The notes below the pieces were generated by a model. It saw only the letters and a program-made list of their open reading frames with translations. It was not told where the DNA came from and ran no database searches. Shown in pieces: positions 1 through 10,342 of a DNA stretch of 60,000 bases. This stretch comes from Branchiostoma floridae (Eukaryota > Chordata > Leptocardii > Amphioxiformes > Branchiostomatidae), in NCBI RefSeq assembly GCF_000003815.2, contig NC_049989.1, forward strand, positions 5,053,227-5,113,226, given 5' to 3'. Made by a program: the position numbers and the translations under genes. Numbering within the stretch: position 1 is the first letter of the stretch; every line of letters starts with the position of its first letter.

Positions 1-125
1 CTAATCTAAATCTAATGTTAGGCATGGTCATATTTGTCACATGATTTTTTTCTCCTAAGATTTTCACCAAGGATATAGCAGAACTGACAGTCAACAAGGA
101 TGCACAACTCACAACATTTTCACTG

Positions 126-288
126 ATCAAATTTTCAATGACTACTATCGCCTTCTTCAGGATCAATAATGACCAATCACTTTAGAATATAACCTTGAGA
201 GTGTTACAGACTTTTGATCTTACAGATATGTGACGTCAGCAAATTTATTGATCTTGAAGAAGGCGATAGTGGTCGCTGAAAATTTGAT
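126..288. repeat. Foldback element with 43-bp inverted arms
   Basis: Bases 126-168 and 246-288 are reverse complements with about 4 mismatches in 43. The arms contain the words ATCAAATTTTC and CGCCTTCTTCA. The 77-bp centre has no ORF. It looks like a small non-autonomous (MITE-like) foldback element in the gene A intron. No target-site duplication is clear, so the superfamily is not assigned. Confidence 0.6.
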
Positions 289-766
289 ATGCGAACCCTG
301 TAGTGTTGGAAGAAAGTTTAGTATTGCACTTTGATTATTACCAAGTTGAACACAGATCAGCTTCCATGATCCAACCTTTTCTGTCACAGACAGTAAATTT
401 TGTATGACTTTTGTCCCAAGAATGCTCAGCTCCAGTTAAATAATTGCAGTCTTCAATTAATGCACAAATTCATCAAAGACCACCTGTTATTTCTTGCCTT
501 ATAGTTATACAATTGTTACTGATTTTCACAACCTTACTCCAACTCAGTCTTTTCAGCATTTATCCCAGTGAACATCTACAGGTTACCTTTTGATGGCGTA
601 TGAAAACAGATATGTTGATTTTTCAGCTAGAGCGCCCCAGAAAGGTCAGAGAAAATGAAACAATTAATGAAAGGGGGGCCATAATTTTTTAAACTTTATA
701 GGTCATGAAATTTAGGAAAAGGACAATCCTAAATAACAATTCAGTTGAATAGGGCACTTCTGGTAC

Positions 767-1174
767 TTTGGATCTAGGGCTTGGTACCGGTTCAGTGTAC
801 CGGTACAAAACCTTTTTTTCCTATTGGACCGGTACAGAAGAAACGGACCTGAAGAAAATCGTTGGACCGGATGTTGGACCTATTGGAAAATGAACAGATT
901 ATATGTTCAGACATTCACGCGTTTTAGGGCTTACTGGTTGAGGAGAATAACGAGAGAAGTAGCGTAGTCTATAGTCATTTCTACCAAGTTTTACAGTCAA
1001 TCGTACAGAGGTTAGATTTTAAAATGCCAGTGGGAGTCGAATATTCCACAAAACAGATTTCTTAGCGAAAAGGACCATTGTTTTGAGGATCGTCCATTCA
1101 CGATCTGGACCTGGACCTGATTCTCTGGACCTGGACCTGAATTTTCTGTACCGGTACCCACCCCTATTTGTATC
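767..1174. mobile_element. hAT-type MITE with 8-bp target duplication
   Basis: The element runs 775-1166 (392 bp). Its ends are inverted repeats: the first 20 bases after the opening T (776-795) match the reverse complement of the right end at 17 of 20 positions. Both ends begin TAGGG when read inwards, the pattern common in hAT transposons. It is flanked by TTTGGATC (767-774) and TTTGTATC (1167-1174), an 8-bp target duplication with one mismatch, the length hAT elements make. The inside has subterminal ACCGGTAC and CTGGACCTGGACC repeats but no transposase, so it is non-autonomous. Confidence 0.75.
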
Positions 1175-1250
1175 AGTACATGGTTTTGTGGAAAAAAAAT
1201 TCTACAAAATGATGTTCAAAGTCCAAAAATAATCTCCCATTGATCTGATA

Positions 1251-1357
1251 GTCTGGGTGCCATCCTTTGTAGTTACTGCTGTCATTAGCTAATCCATGTA
1301 ATGCCTTCCTGGTAATCAGTCGGAACTATTGAGAACGACAGAGGATGGTACCCAGGC
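1251..1357. repeat. Short inverted-repeat element (107 bp)
   Basis: Bases 1253-1269 and 1339-1355 are inverted copies of a word close to CTGGGTACCATCCTCTG (15 of 17 match). It has no coding capacity and is probably a very small MITE or its remnant in the gene A intron. A target duplication is not evident. Confidence 0.45.
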
Positions 1358-2044
1358 TTCATGTGCTCCACTGACTAGCATCACTGACAATCATGACTAA
1401 TTCACTGTTTATTTTTCTAAGCATTACTATTTATCTACTACTTGATTACTGCTTATTTACTGATCCATCACTGATGCATCTAATTGACTGATTCATAAAT
1501 GTACAGTAGCATTACAGTACTGATTACGGTACTTCACTGTAAATTTAACTCCAAAGAGCATGTCCTTTCAATTGTGCATGTATGTACAGTGTACATTGGA
1601 AATTTGCCATCAGCCATGCCATGCCTGTTAAATGTTAGCATGTTGATCACTGACAGTAACTGCCTGCGATACTGAGATCTCTTCCACTGACACCTGAAAT
1701 TCCCAATTTACAGTAACCCATTCACCAAAACTTGCAACATACTGACCCATGTAATATTGAAAATGAAAATGCCTAATATCCTGTTTTGCATGATGTTATG
1801 TGCTCAGAAGGAGAATTTGAACAATTCGGCATTTATTGCTCTGTCATAACCCATATTGTTGGGGAAAAAATCAGAAATTGCCAAATTAACTGGGATACGC
1901 CTTATCAACCAGCATCATGATATACTTTATTTTTGATAACCCAAACTACATGTATTAACTCTAATTCTGATTCCCAAACCCTAATCCTGCCCTTTGTAAC
2001 CAAAGCAAAGATATTCAATTGCCGTATTTCATCCGTTATTCCAG

Positions 2045-5000
2045 GTAAAACAAGTTGTGGAGGAGGCAGAAGACTCCGGTGTTGAGACCACCCCCACCCA
2101 TCAGCGCAAGAAGCACAAGCTCACCTTCCAGAGCTATGAGCAGGAGGAGACGCTCAAGTGGGCCATGGGGTCTCTGCGAATGCCACCTTACGACATCGCA
2201 AGCTGGCATTACCCAGACCCAGAGCTCCACAGGGCCACTGAATCAGTCACCAGGAGTGAGGAGGCTCCTAAGGCACCGGTGACTAAGGTCAGTAAAGCTG
2301 AAGAGAAAGTGGTAAGAGCCCCACTGGAAGAAGTCCAAGGGGCGGCGCCTAACACAGCGTATTCCAAACCGTCTTACGATGCCGTAAAACAAGATGGCTA
2401 CAAAGCCCTAACCCACACGGTCCCCAGCATGCAAGCAGTGAAACTCGATACAGCAGAGGAGAAAGAAGTAAAAACATCATTGGATGAAGTGCAGGGGTTA
2501 GTTCCAAAGATAGTTCAGTCCACACCATGCTATGATACAGTAAGGCAGGATGGCTACAAAGCCCTAACCCACACGGTCCCCAGCTTGCAGGCAGTGAAAC
2601 TCGATACAGCAGAGGAGAAAGAAGTAAAAACGTCATTGGATGAGGTGCAGGGGTTGGTTCCAAAGATAGTTAACTCCACACCATGCTATGATACAGTAAG
2701 GCAAGATGGCTACAAAGCCCTAACCAACATGGTCCCCAGCTTGCAGGCAGTTAAACTCGATACAGCAGAGGAGAAAGAAGTAAAAACGTCATTGGATGAA
2801 GTGCAGGGGTTAGTTCCAAAGATAGTTCAGTCCACACCGTGCTACCACACAGTAAGGCAAGATCGCTACAAAGCCTTTACACTCCTGGTTGCCAGTGAAA
2901 AAGCGCCAAGCCTCAAGCAGGGCAAGGAGCAAAAGGCACATCTACGCCTCGTCATGAAAGGAGGCGACTTGGCTCCCATCAATTGGCACAAGGCAGCAGT
3001 AGCTGCTGTAACACAGGAGTATGTGAGAGCAAAATATTCCCAGATCTCCAGTAATAACCCCATTCATTTTGCAGAAATTCAAAGTGCCATCCTTGATATA
3101 GGGTCCATAGAAACGCAGGTTGATATTGATTTGGTCAAACCAGAGTTAATTCCGGTAGGCACACATTTCTACAAGACAAAATTACGGTTTGCAAAGAGTG
3201 AGGACCCTGTATACACTGGAATACTAGAAAGCGTTATCACTGTACCTCAGTCTGTTGATGACCTAGCCCCCATTCAGAAAGAAAAAGCAAATGTTGTTGA
3301 CGTAAACCACAAGTACCTGAAAGCAAAATCTAATGTTGTGGCCTCAACCACTGCCCAGCAGTACCTACAAGGAAACCAGAAGAGCCTTCATCTAGCTGAA
3401 GACGAGGTTGACGGCATCATTGAACCATTCAGAGCAAGAGGCAGCAAGTTGGAGACAATTCCACAACCTTACAACGAGGCAGTCAAGTATGCAATTACTC
3501 TCTCGCAGCAAGGAGCATACCATCAAGCCAAGAGCCATGACCTGATTCTTAAAACAGAGGTTACAAAGGAAGACACAGGTCGTGTTGAATTCGAAAAGGC
3601 TGCTGTAGAGCACACAGGACAGAAACTCTCCAGCCATGACACAGCTATCACAAAGGCAAAGTGGCGGTACTTTGGGGTCAAAGAGGGGCAGATGACAATT
3701 AAACCAGAGTCTGTGAAGGAAGACACAGGTCGTGTTGAATTCCACAAGGCTGCTGTAGAGCACACAGGACAGAAACTCCTCAGCCATGACACAGCAATCA
3801 CAGAGTCAGGACAACCAACGTACCATCAAGCCAAGAAGAATCATTTGATTCTTACCACAGAAGTTGTGAAGGAGGACAAAGATCGTGTTGAATTCCAGAA
3901 GCCCACTGAAGAGCTCACAGAGCAGAAGTTGTTTGGGCATGACACATCTATCACAAAGTCAGGACAACCAACATATCATCAAGCCAAGAACAATCATTCG
4001 ATTCTTACCACAGAAGTTGTGAAGGAAGACAAAGATCGTGTTGAATTCCAGAAGCCCACTGAAGAGCTCACAGAGCAGAAGTTGTTTGGGCATGACACAT
4101 CTATCACAAAGTCAGGACAACCAACATATTATCAAGCCAAGAATAATGATTTGATTCTTACCACAGAAGTTGTGAAGGAAGACAAAGATTGTGTTGAATT
4201 CCAGAAGCCCACTGAAGAGCTCACAGAGCAGAAGTTGTTTGGGCATGACACATCTATCACAAAGTCAGGACAACCAACATATCATCAAGCTAAGAATAAT
4301 CATTTGATTCTTACCCCAGAAGCTGTGAAGGAAGACACAGGACGTGTCGAATTCCACAAGGCTGCTGTCGAGCTAACAGGACAGAAGCTCTTCCGCCACA
4401 ACACAGCTATCACCAAGTCAAAGTGGCGATACTTTGGGGTCCGAGAGGGGAGGATGACATTGAAAACTGAGGGCGTGCTTGGCTTGGATACTCCTCTTAA
4501 TTATGAAACTGCTATTGTACGGAAGGTGGAGCAGGAATTACATACAGCAAACAAAGAGGAAGTCCTTGTGGAAGAAGCAGACTACCTCAGTACGAAACCT
4601 CGTAGAGTTGCCGCACCTCCTCTTGAGACGCTAGGAGTTGTGGAGCCCCTTGAGTACCAAGCAGTGTGTGTGGGGAGTGTCGATGCTGTTTACGCTAAAG
4701 CTGACCAGGGAAAGGTGACTGTTCAAGACCCCAAATATAACACTGCCGTTACAAACTCTGCATTCCTGACTGTGTCAGACACAGAGGAAGATGTCCCTGA
4801 GATCAAGTATGAAACCAGTCCCCTACAGACCATTCCTGTAGAGCCTTTGCACAATGTCATTGTTGGTGAAGGTAAAAGCGAGTGTAATCTCCTACAGGCA
4901 GAAGAAAGCGTGTTGGATGAACTGCCGCTGGAAAAGACAAGAAAGCTGAAACCACCAGTAATCGAATCAGCCGTGCGAGAGATTGTTCACCAACCGGAGA

Positions 5001-6851
5001 TGACACGTCCGGTGTTCATCACCAACCAGGCTGCGGTGCATGCCCCTCTGCCTACCTTCACGGCCAATGAGCAGAACTCGCTGCCCGAGTGGGAGACCTG
5101 TCAGACCTTAACAGTCGAGGAGGTGACCCCACTTCGAGCCAAGCCATCAGTAGTGCTGATGAATGTCTGCAGGGCCAAGGCCAGTCAGCCAAAGGTCCAG
5201 GTGGCTGAAGAAGTGGGAGTAGTGCAGGTCGATGCAGTGGACTGTGCTTCACCCCCACCCCCTAAAACCCGCCCTGGCGTGTTCTATGTAAAACCCAAAG
5301 AGGTCCTGCAGCATCCTATTGAAGAGGTGGAGTCAATCGATAACTTGGAAACTGAGTCAGCCAAGGTGAATGAGGTAGAAACTCCCACACTTCACAAAGT
5401 CAAAGTCACTCCTGTTACCAAGTACAAGTTGGAGCTTCCCAAGCTAGAAATAAGAGAGGAGATAGAGACCATAACGGTGGAAGATTTGGATCTCAGTCCA
5501 GTCACGATCGTCTCTCCGAAGAAAAAGCAGATACACGCCAAAATCCAGCTCGAAGAGCCGACAAATGTGGAGAGTCAGATGCAAGTGTCGCTTCAAGCCC
5601 TGCCCCGGCCTCTGCTGAAACAAGCCAATGAGGACATCTTGAATGAAGTTCCACTTGGCAGCACCCTGGAGATCCCCGAGGTGGCGTACCATAAGGCCAG
5701 GACATCCTTGTGTCCCCTTCTCACATCTCACAGGGCAGGCGCAATCAAGCTTCCTGTACAGAGGGCTCCCCCAGGTTTTAACAAGGACTGGCGGACTCTG
5801 AAGAAGCTGGAAGGACAGAGGGCCAGTCTGATGGTGAATGGAGAGACTGAGGCACCCTACTTCAGTAGAACAAGCAGTGTGCATTCCCTATCCAGCCAGC
5901 TGTCCAATGATATGTGGACATACGCAGATGACAGGAAGCCGACGGAAAAGGCAGAAATAATAGAGCCCAGTCCAGCTGCATCTCCAGAGAAATTGTCGTC
6001 TCCAACAAAACCTGGCTCACGCAAGCCTTTAGATGCGGACACCTTCAAGGCACCAGAAGAGACAGATGCCCCAGCACCTATTAAAGAAGAGCCAAAGGCC
6101 ACTCCACCCAAGAAAGGCTCTGCCATCCAAATGGTTCGTGAGCTACTTGGATTGCCCACTAAAGGGAAGCCTCAACCCGAAACAAAACCAGATGCCGCTG
6201 TTGTCAATGAAACACCGCCAGAACCTGTCCTCAAGGAAACGCCAGCTCCTGTTGTCAACAAATCTCCAAAACCTGCCGTCAAGGAAACACCTCCAGAACC
6301 TGTTGTCAAGGAAATGCCTGCCCCAGTTGTGAACAAAGCTCCAGAACCTGTCGTCAAGGAAACACCAGCTCCTGTTGTCAACAAATCCCCAGAACCTGTC
6401 GTCAAGGAAACACCTCCAGAACCTGTCGTCAAGGAAACACTGGCCCCAGTTGTGAGCAAAGCTCCAGAACCTGTTGTCAAGGAAACAGCTCCAGAACCTG
6501 TCGTCAAGGAAACACCTGCCCCTGTTCTGAACAAAGTTCCAGAACCTGTCATCGAAACACCCCCAGAACCTGTCGTCAAGGAAACACCTGCCCCAGTTGT
6601 GAACAAAGCTCCAGAACCTGTCGTCAAGGAAACACCTCCAGAACCTGTCATCAAGGAAACACCCCCAGAACCTGTCGTCAAGGTAACACCAGCCCCAGCT
6701 GTAAGCAAAGCTCCAGAACCCATTGTCATTGATGAAGCACCTCCAAGAGAGCCTGACTACAATGTTCCGACGACACCCATCCCTTCGTCAATGGTTGTGC
6801 CACCAGGTCCACAGAAGTCCCCACCAGCTGCAGCTGCCAGCTCACCAACAG
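2045..6851 (+). CDS. Giant exon of gene A (about 1602 codons)
   Basis: One uninterrupted reading frame. In order (fragment residue numbers): the DSGVETTPTH box near residue 10; four 52-residue units around PCYDTVRQDGYKA (82-286); a GDLAPINWHKAAV segment equal to the PIxWHxAA motif of B, C and D (about residue 315); about six 51-residue YHQAK units (487-791); more single-copy modules with periodic tyrosines; a PPVIESAV block and a LELPKLEIREE block that align with single-copy blocks in B and C; and a C-terminal Pro/Val/Lys/Glu array (about 1390-1560). It lacks the 47-residue LPHLEMDRARAERYR array of B and C. The donor is ACAG|GTATGC after base 6851. Composition suggests little globular structure. 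Confidence 0.85.
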
Positions 6852-9483
6852 GTATGCTACCTTCTTGTTCCTCCTGTTTGCATGGTCGATGTGATACGCC
6901 AGTCGTTTATGTTAACATCATCTGAGGCATAAGGTTGTCAGTGCTTTTGTCGTTAATTGCAGTGTTACTACAGTTAGTTTAGCCTCCATTTTAAGATGGA
7001 TGTTGAGCTGACATAACTACATCATGGGACAGCAAGTTTTAGTCTCTCTAACTATATCATCCTTAGGGTGTCACTATGAATTTTATGAGAGATGATACTA
7101 ATTTTTCATGTTTGTTTGTTTCTCCACTTTGTACTCATTGCTGCAATTGCTGCATCTGTTGTGCTCTGACACCTGCTGCTCGCTCATACCATCGCTTTAG
7201 AAGCTGCCTCTGCCACTCCCCCTCCTAGCGGAGAGGTGTCTCTTACCTTTCTCATACCTACTGCCTCAGGATTGAAAATTTATAAAACATCGTAGATTCA
7301 GTATTACAAAAACATCCACTCATAACAAGAAACTAAGTTACACAGGTCAGAATACACATATCCTTACATCTCTGAATCAAATTCAAAACTCTTTTTTTTG
7401 CATTAATTTTTGTTGTTTATTGGTATCAAGCATACATCTGTAAAAATATAACTGAAGGAATGTAATGTATCAATCCATAATCGAATGTATAAAAGATAAT
7501 GAACATAATTAGTTAAATGATTCGAAGGAATCTTACTGAAAAATACTTTTTAATGTATAATCCTCTGTCCCTAATCCTGTATTCTAAATAGCAGCCAAAG
7601 CTATTTGTAAGAACTACAGTTACTGTAGCAACTACTGTCCTCTGACAAAAATTGAATATGAAGTGATATTTTGGCATTGTTTCCAACTAAGATTGGCTTT
7701 GAGCTGCCTCTTTTATATTTTTGACATTCAAACTAAAACACAGTTGAATGCCTAATACTAGATCTTTCAGTTTATGCTTCATGGGACCTGGTTGGACTGT
7801 CTGATATACAGGCTTTTCATTTGACATCATCTGTGTCATGTTGGATTACAGCATGCATTTGTAAAACACACAACAATGCTGTTGCTTGATCCAATAACCT
7901 GCCAACATGGGTACAGAGGGCTTCAAATTATAACCATTCTGACACCAAAAAAAAGGCCTGTATACCAGTCTTCCCAAAGTCTTGACTGCAGTTTAATATG
8001 TGAATTGGAGATGATAGAAGCAATGCCTAACTAGCTTTCCAATTTAACAAACTAAAAGTTAAAATACTATAAGTTATAACTGTAAAAGCAAAAAAAATGG
8101 TAAACTTTTTTATAGGGCCTATATCAGGCTGATAGGCACGGGCATTCTAAAATAACAACTTGAGTTTTGGCAAATGTTTCAAACCAGTTTACTCCCTCTT
8201 GTCACTTAAATTGACTTATAGCTGCGCACTGCAATAGCCTGGCTTTGCAGACTTTAAGCCCCACTGCACAGTAAATGCAATGGCGTACCCTTGCCATATG
8301 GCTTCCATGCAAAAGCACAGTTTGCTCTCTAGCTGCTTGAAGCTTCGCTCTGCAACAGTCCTAAGTCTCAGATTGAAACAAAACCCATCAACGTTGCTAC
8401 CAGTAGAGTCAAGGCTTTAGAAGCTGGGAGACAACTGGCAGCAGCATCTGGTCAGTGCTTGTCTGAAGTATATTTTGCAATTAACGTTATATATAGAAAC
8501 CAAATTGAGCGTTTGAAAGGTTTGATGAAAATGTATTTTCCACCCAATTTAAACTTTGTGAATGCCCTACACCTATTTATATATTGCATGACATTAGATT
8601 TGTTTTCATATGATACTGAAAAGCTGGCTGTACATATTCTCTGTTCAATTTGACAACTTAAAGTTTTGTACTACCCTCTAATACTGTCATTTGATAATTC
8701 AAGTCTCTACTAAAACTGACAATAGTAGTTTACATTGTATCAAAAGGATAGTGTAGAGGAGTGATATTATGGCAAGAAAATCTACCTTAATTCTCACACA
8801 ATATAGCCTTCAGAAAGTTGAAAGTTTGTAAATAAGAAAAGTTCATTAATGAGAGAAACCTTGTTTACAGAGAAACTTGGGTTCTGGGATAGTCTCATGA
8901 GGAGGGAGCCAAACAAGCCTGCTGCAGCTGCTGCACCAGAGGACTCATCTACCAAACCTAACATTTCTGACAAGGACACTGAGGCTGATGGAAGTGATGC
9001 TGATGCACCAGAGGATGAAAAGTCTAATTGGGTGAGCGAGGCAATTTTTTTACTACCTCGTATTTCAGCTCAAATTTTGCATGTTATGGCACTTACTTTA
9101 CAAGCAAATAGACTTAGTAGAGCTCTAGAGACCTATTCCCTACATTGTATATGTACTGAACATTTACACATACATGTAGCTTATTGGTGCATTTCACAGA
9201 CAATACATTGACATCATCTAACTTTGGAACTGATGGAACTAAAGGCCAAAGACTGTTGATTAAGTCAATCAGTTTAATGCATGACATTCGAATTGAGCTC
9301 ATATTTGTTCATCTTTCCACCCTGCAGAGAAGTAAGGTTGGCCTTTCCCGCTACTTGGGAATTTTCAAGAGAGACAGTGAAAGAGGGAAGGAAGAGAAGA
9401 CAGAAGAAAAGAAGGATGAGAAGTCTCCTAAAAGGTTGAGTCTGTTGAACAGGGCTCCAATGGGATCATCAGAGCCGCAGTAG
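2045..9483 (+). CDS. Gene A: 3' part of a giant repeat protein
   Basis: Partial gene whose 5' end lies outside the window. Proposed coding exons: 2045-6851 (enters in phase 0, leaves in phase 1), 7201-7235, 8372-8450, 8871-9031 and 9328-9483 (stop TAG). All junctions have AG acceptors and GT donors and the phases agree throughout. The first and last exons are the firmest; 7201-7235 and 8372-8450 are short and rest on phase and splice signals only. The giant exon opens with the same acidic DSGVETTPTH box as the giant exons of B, C and D. The last exon has the RYLGIFKR-type motif that matches YFPVFRR in B, and a Lys/Glu/Arg-rich tail. The family is not recognised. A flexible structural protein is an inference from repeat content and low complexity. 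Confidence 0.75.
2288..2902 (+). repeat. 52-residue (156-nt) tandem coding repeat, 4 copies
   Basis: In-frame repeat in gene A. Identical landmarks (AAACTCGATA) fall at 2441, 2597 and 2753, exactly 156 nt apart. Each unit carries SLDEVQGLVPKIV followed by PCYDTVRQDGYKALT. The first unit (2288-2434) and the last (2747-2902, its C-terminal third replaced) are more divergent. The same LDEVQG...PCY motif is present once in B and C and in several copies in D, so this is a local amplification of an ancestral module. Confidence 0.9.
3506..4417 (+). repeat. 51-residue (153-nt) tandem coding repeat
   Basis: In-frame repeat in gene A. Units begin SGQPTYHQAK at 3806, 3959, 4112 and 4265, exactly 153 nt apart, with two older, less regular copies before them (from about 3506). 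Units alternate between an EDTGRVEFHKAAVE form and an EDKDRVEFQKPTEE form. The middle units are almost identical at the DNA level, which indicates recent duplication or gene conversion. Confidence 0.9.
6210..6730 (+). repeat. Pro-Val-Lys-Glu rich coding repeat, C-terminal part of gene A
   Basis: Irregular array of 8-residue pieces of the types PEPVVKET and PAPVVNKA, about 20 copies. The composition resembles the PEVK segments of titin, but there are no immunoglobulin or fibronectin domains here, so this is a resemblance in composition only. It sits where B and C have their 47-residue array, just before the end of the giant exon. Confidence 0.85.
6852..8870 (+). other. Introns and short exons of gene A
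   Basis: This region holds the introns 6852-7200, 7236-8371 and 8451-8870 around two short proposed exons. Nothing else is evident: no transposon with clear ends and no other coding stretch. The two exon acceptors at 7200 and 8420 share the unusual context GCTTTAG|AAGCTG. This leaves 8421-8450 as an alternative, shorter form of the third exon, but only the longer 8372 start fits the phase of the 7235 donor. Confidence 0.5.
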
Positions 9484-9557
9484 AACCAATAGGTAACCAA
9501 TAGTTTATTATAAGTCAGGTAAATTAACACCTGCCAAATGCAGGTGCATGTACATAT

Positions 9558-9641
9558 GTACTTAGGACTGTTTTTGAGACCAAAGTGTAAAGTTGAATGA
9601 TTTAACATTACACTTTGGTCTCGAAAGCAGTCGTAACTACA
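9558..9641. repeat. Perfect-looking hairpin, stem about 33 bp
   Basis: Bases 9558-9590 and 9608-9641 are inverted copies with few mismatches, sharing GAGACCAAAGTGTAA and its complement around a loop of about 17 bases. It lies just downstream of the gene A stop codon. It could be a MITE remnant or a structured 3' untranslated element. Confidence 0.55.
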
Positions 9642-9764
9642 CTTAAATGTATGAAAGGAAGGCACATTTTCAGTGCATCATGTTGGTTTTGTACACATTA
9701 CAATTATGGTAGCTACCAGGTTTATGACTATTTCATAAACACCACTTAGTCTAGTATATGTTGG

Positions 9765-10110
9765 CCATGATAGATAGAAAACGAGGTCAATGAGGCACTG
9801 AGCAGACAAAACGTATTTCTAAAACCAGCTCCCATTTAGTTTTTCCCCAAACCACACAGATTGTCAAAATATAAGATCAAATAATGAATAATATAACTAA
9901 TGTTATGTACCGAATTTTGAGTAGCGTGGACTGGTTCTATAGTCCCTTAAGAGATAATAATAAAAAACAGAATAATGCAAATATGTGATGGACATGCAGC
10001 CATTCTCTTATTATTTGATTTCCTAATTGCCATACTATCATTGGTTGAACTGCTGATTATGATGGACAATTTTTGTTTGCCTCATTGACCTCATTTTCAA
10101 TCTATCATGG
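9765..10110. mobile_element. Foldback (MITE-like) element, 33-bp arms
   Basis: Bases 9765-9797 and 10078-10110 are inverted copies matching at about 30 of 33 positions (core CGAGGTCAATGAGGCA). The 280-bp interior is non-coding. No target-site duplication was found, so the superfamily is open. Confidence 0.55.
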
Positions 10111-10186
10111 TCGTCGCGTGAGAAAGGTGTATACATCTCTACATTTTGTATGTCTGTGATTTCAACTGCAAATGTATCATTCACAG

Positions 10187-10342
10187 ACTTGCGAGCTGAG
10201 GAAATGGGAAGGCAAACAAAGGGAGCAACAAGGAAGAAGGGGTAACAAGAAAAATGGAGAAGCTGTAAGGGAAGATGTTGATATATGGAATCAGCATAAG
10301 GCAGAGGAAGAAGACAAGAGGTGTGTGAAGGAAGTGAGGTAG
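10187..10342 (+). other. Possible alternative last exon of gene A
   Basis: An acceptor (TCATTCACAG, AG at 10185-10186) is followed by 51 open codons and TAG (10340-10342). Entry in phase 0 matches the donor at 9031. The encoded stretch is very rich in Lys, Arg, Glu and Gln, like the annotated last exon 9328-9483. Evidence is only phase, splice signal and composition. Confidence 0.2.

Larger units (their letters stand above)
1..2044 (+). other. Intron upstream of the giant exon of gene A
   Basis: No coding exon can be supported here. The stretch ends in a good splice acceptor (pyrimidine-poor but clear AG at 2043-2044), so it is best read as the intron before the giant exon of gene A, whose 5' exons lie left of the window. 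It holds three inverted-repeat elements, listed separately at 126-288, 767-1174 and 1251-1357; the rest is AT-rich unique sequence. Confidence 0.6.

Noticed and set aside
6210-6730. Identification of gene A as titin
   Set aside because: Only composition is similar. No immunoglobulin, fibronectin or kinase domains are present, and the rest of the protein matches B and C instead.
9959-9964. AATAAA as the poly(A) signal of gene A
   Set aside because: It lies inside a foldback element nearly 480 bases after the stop, with no supporting context.
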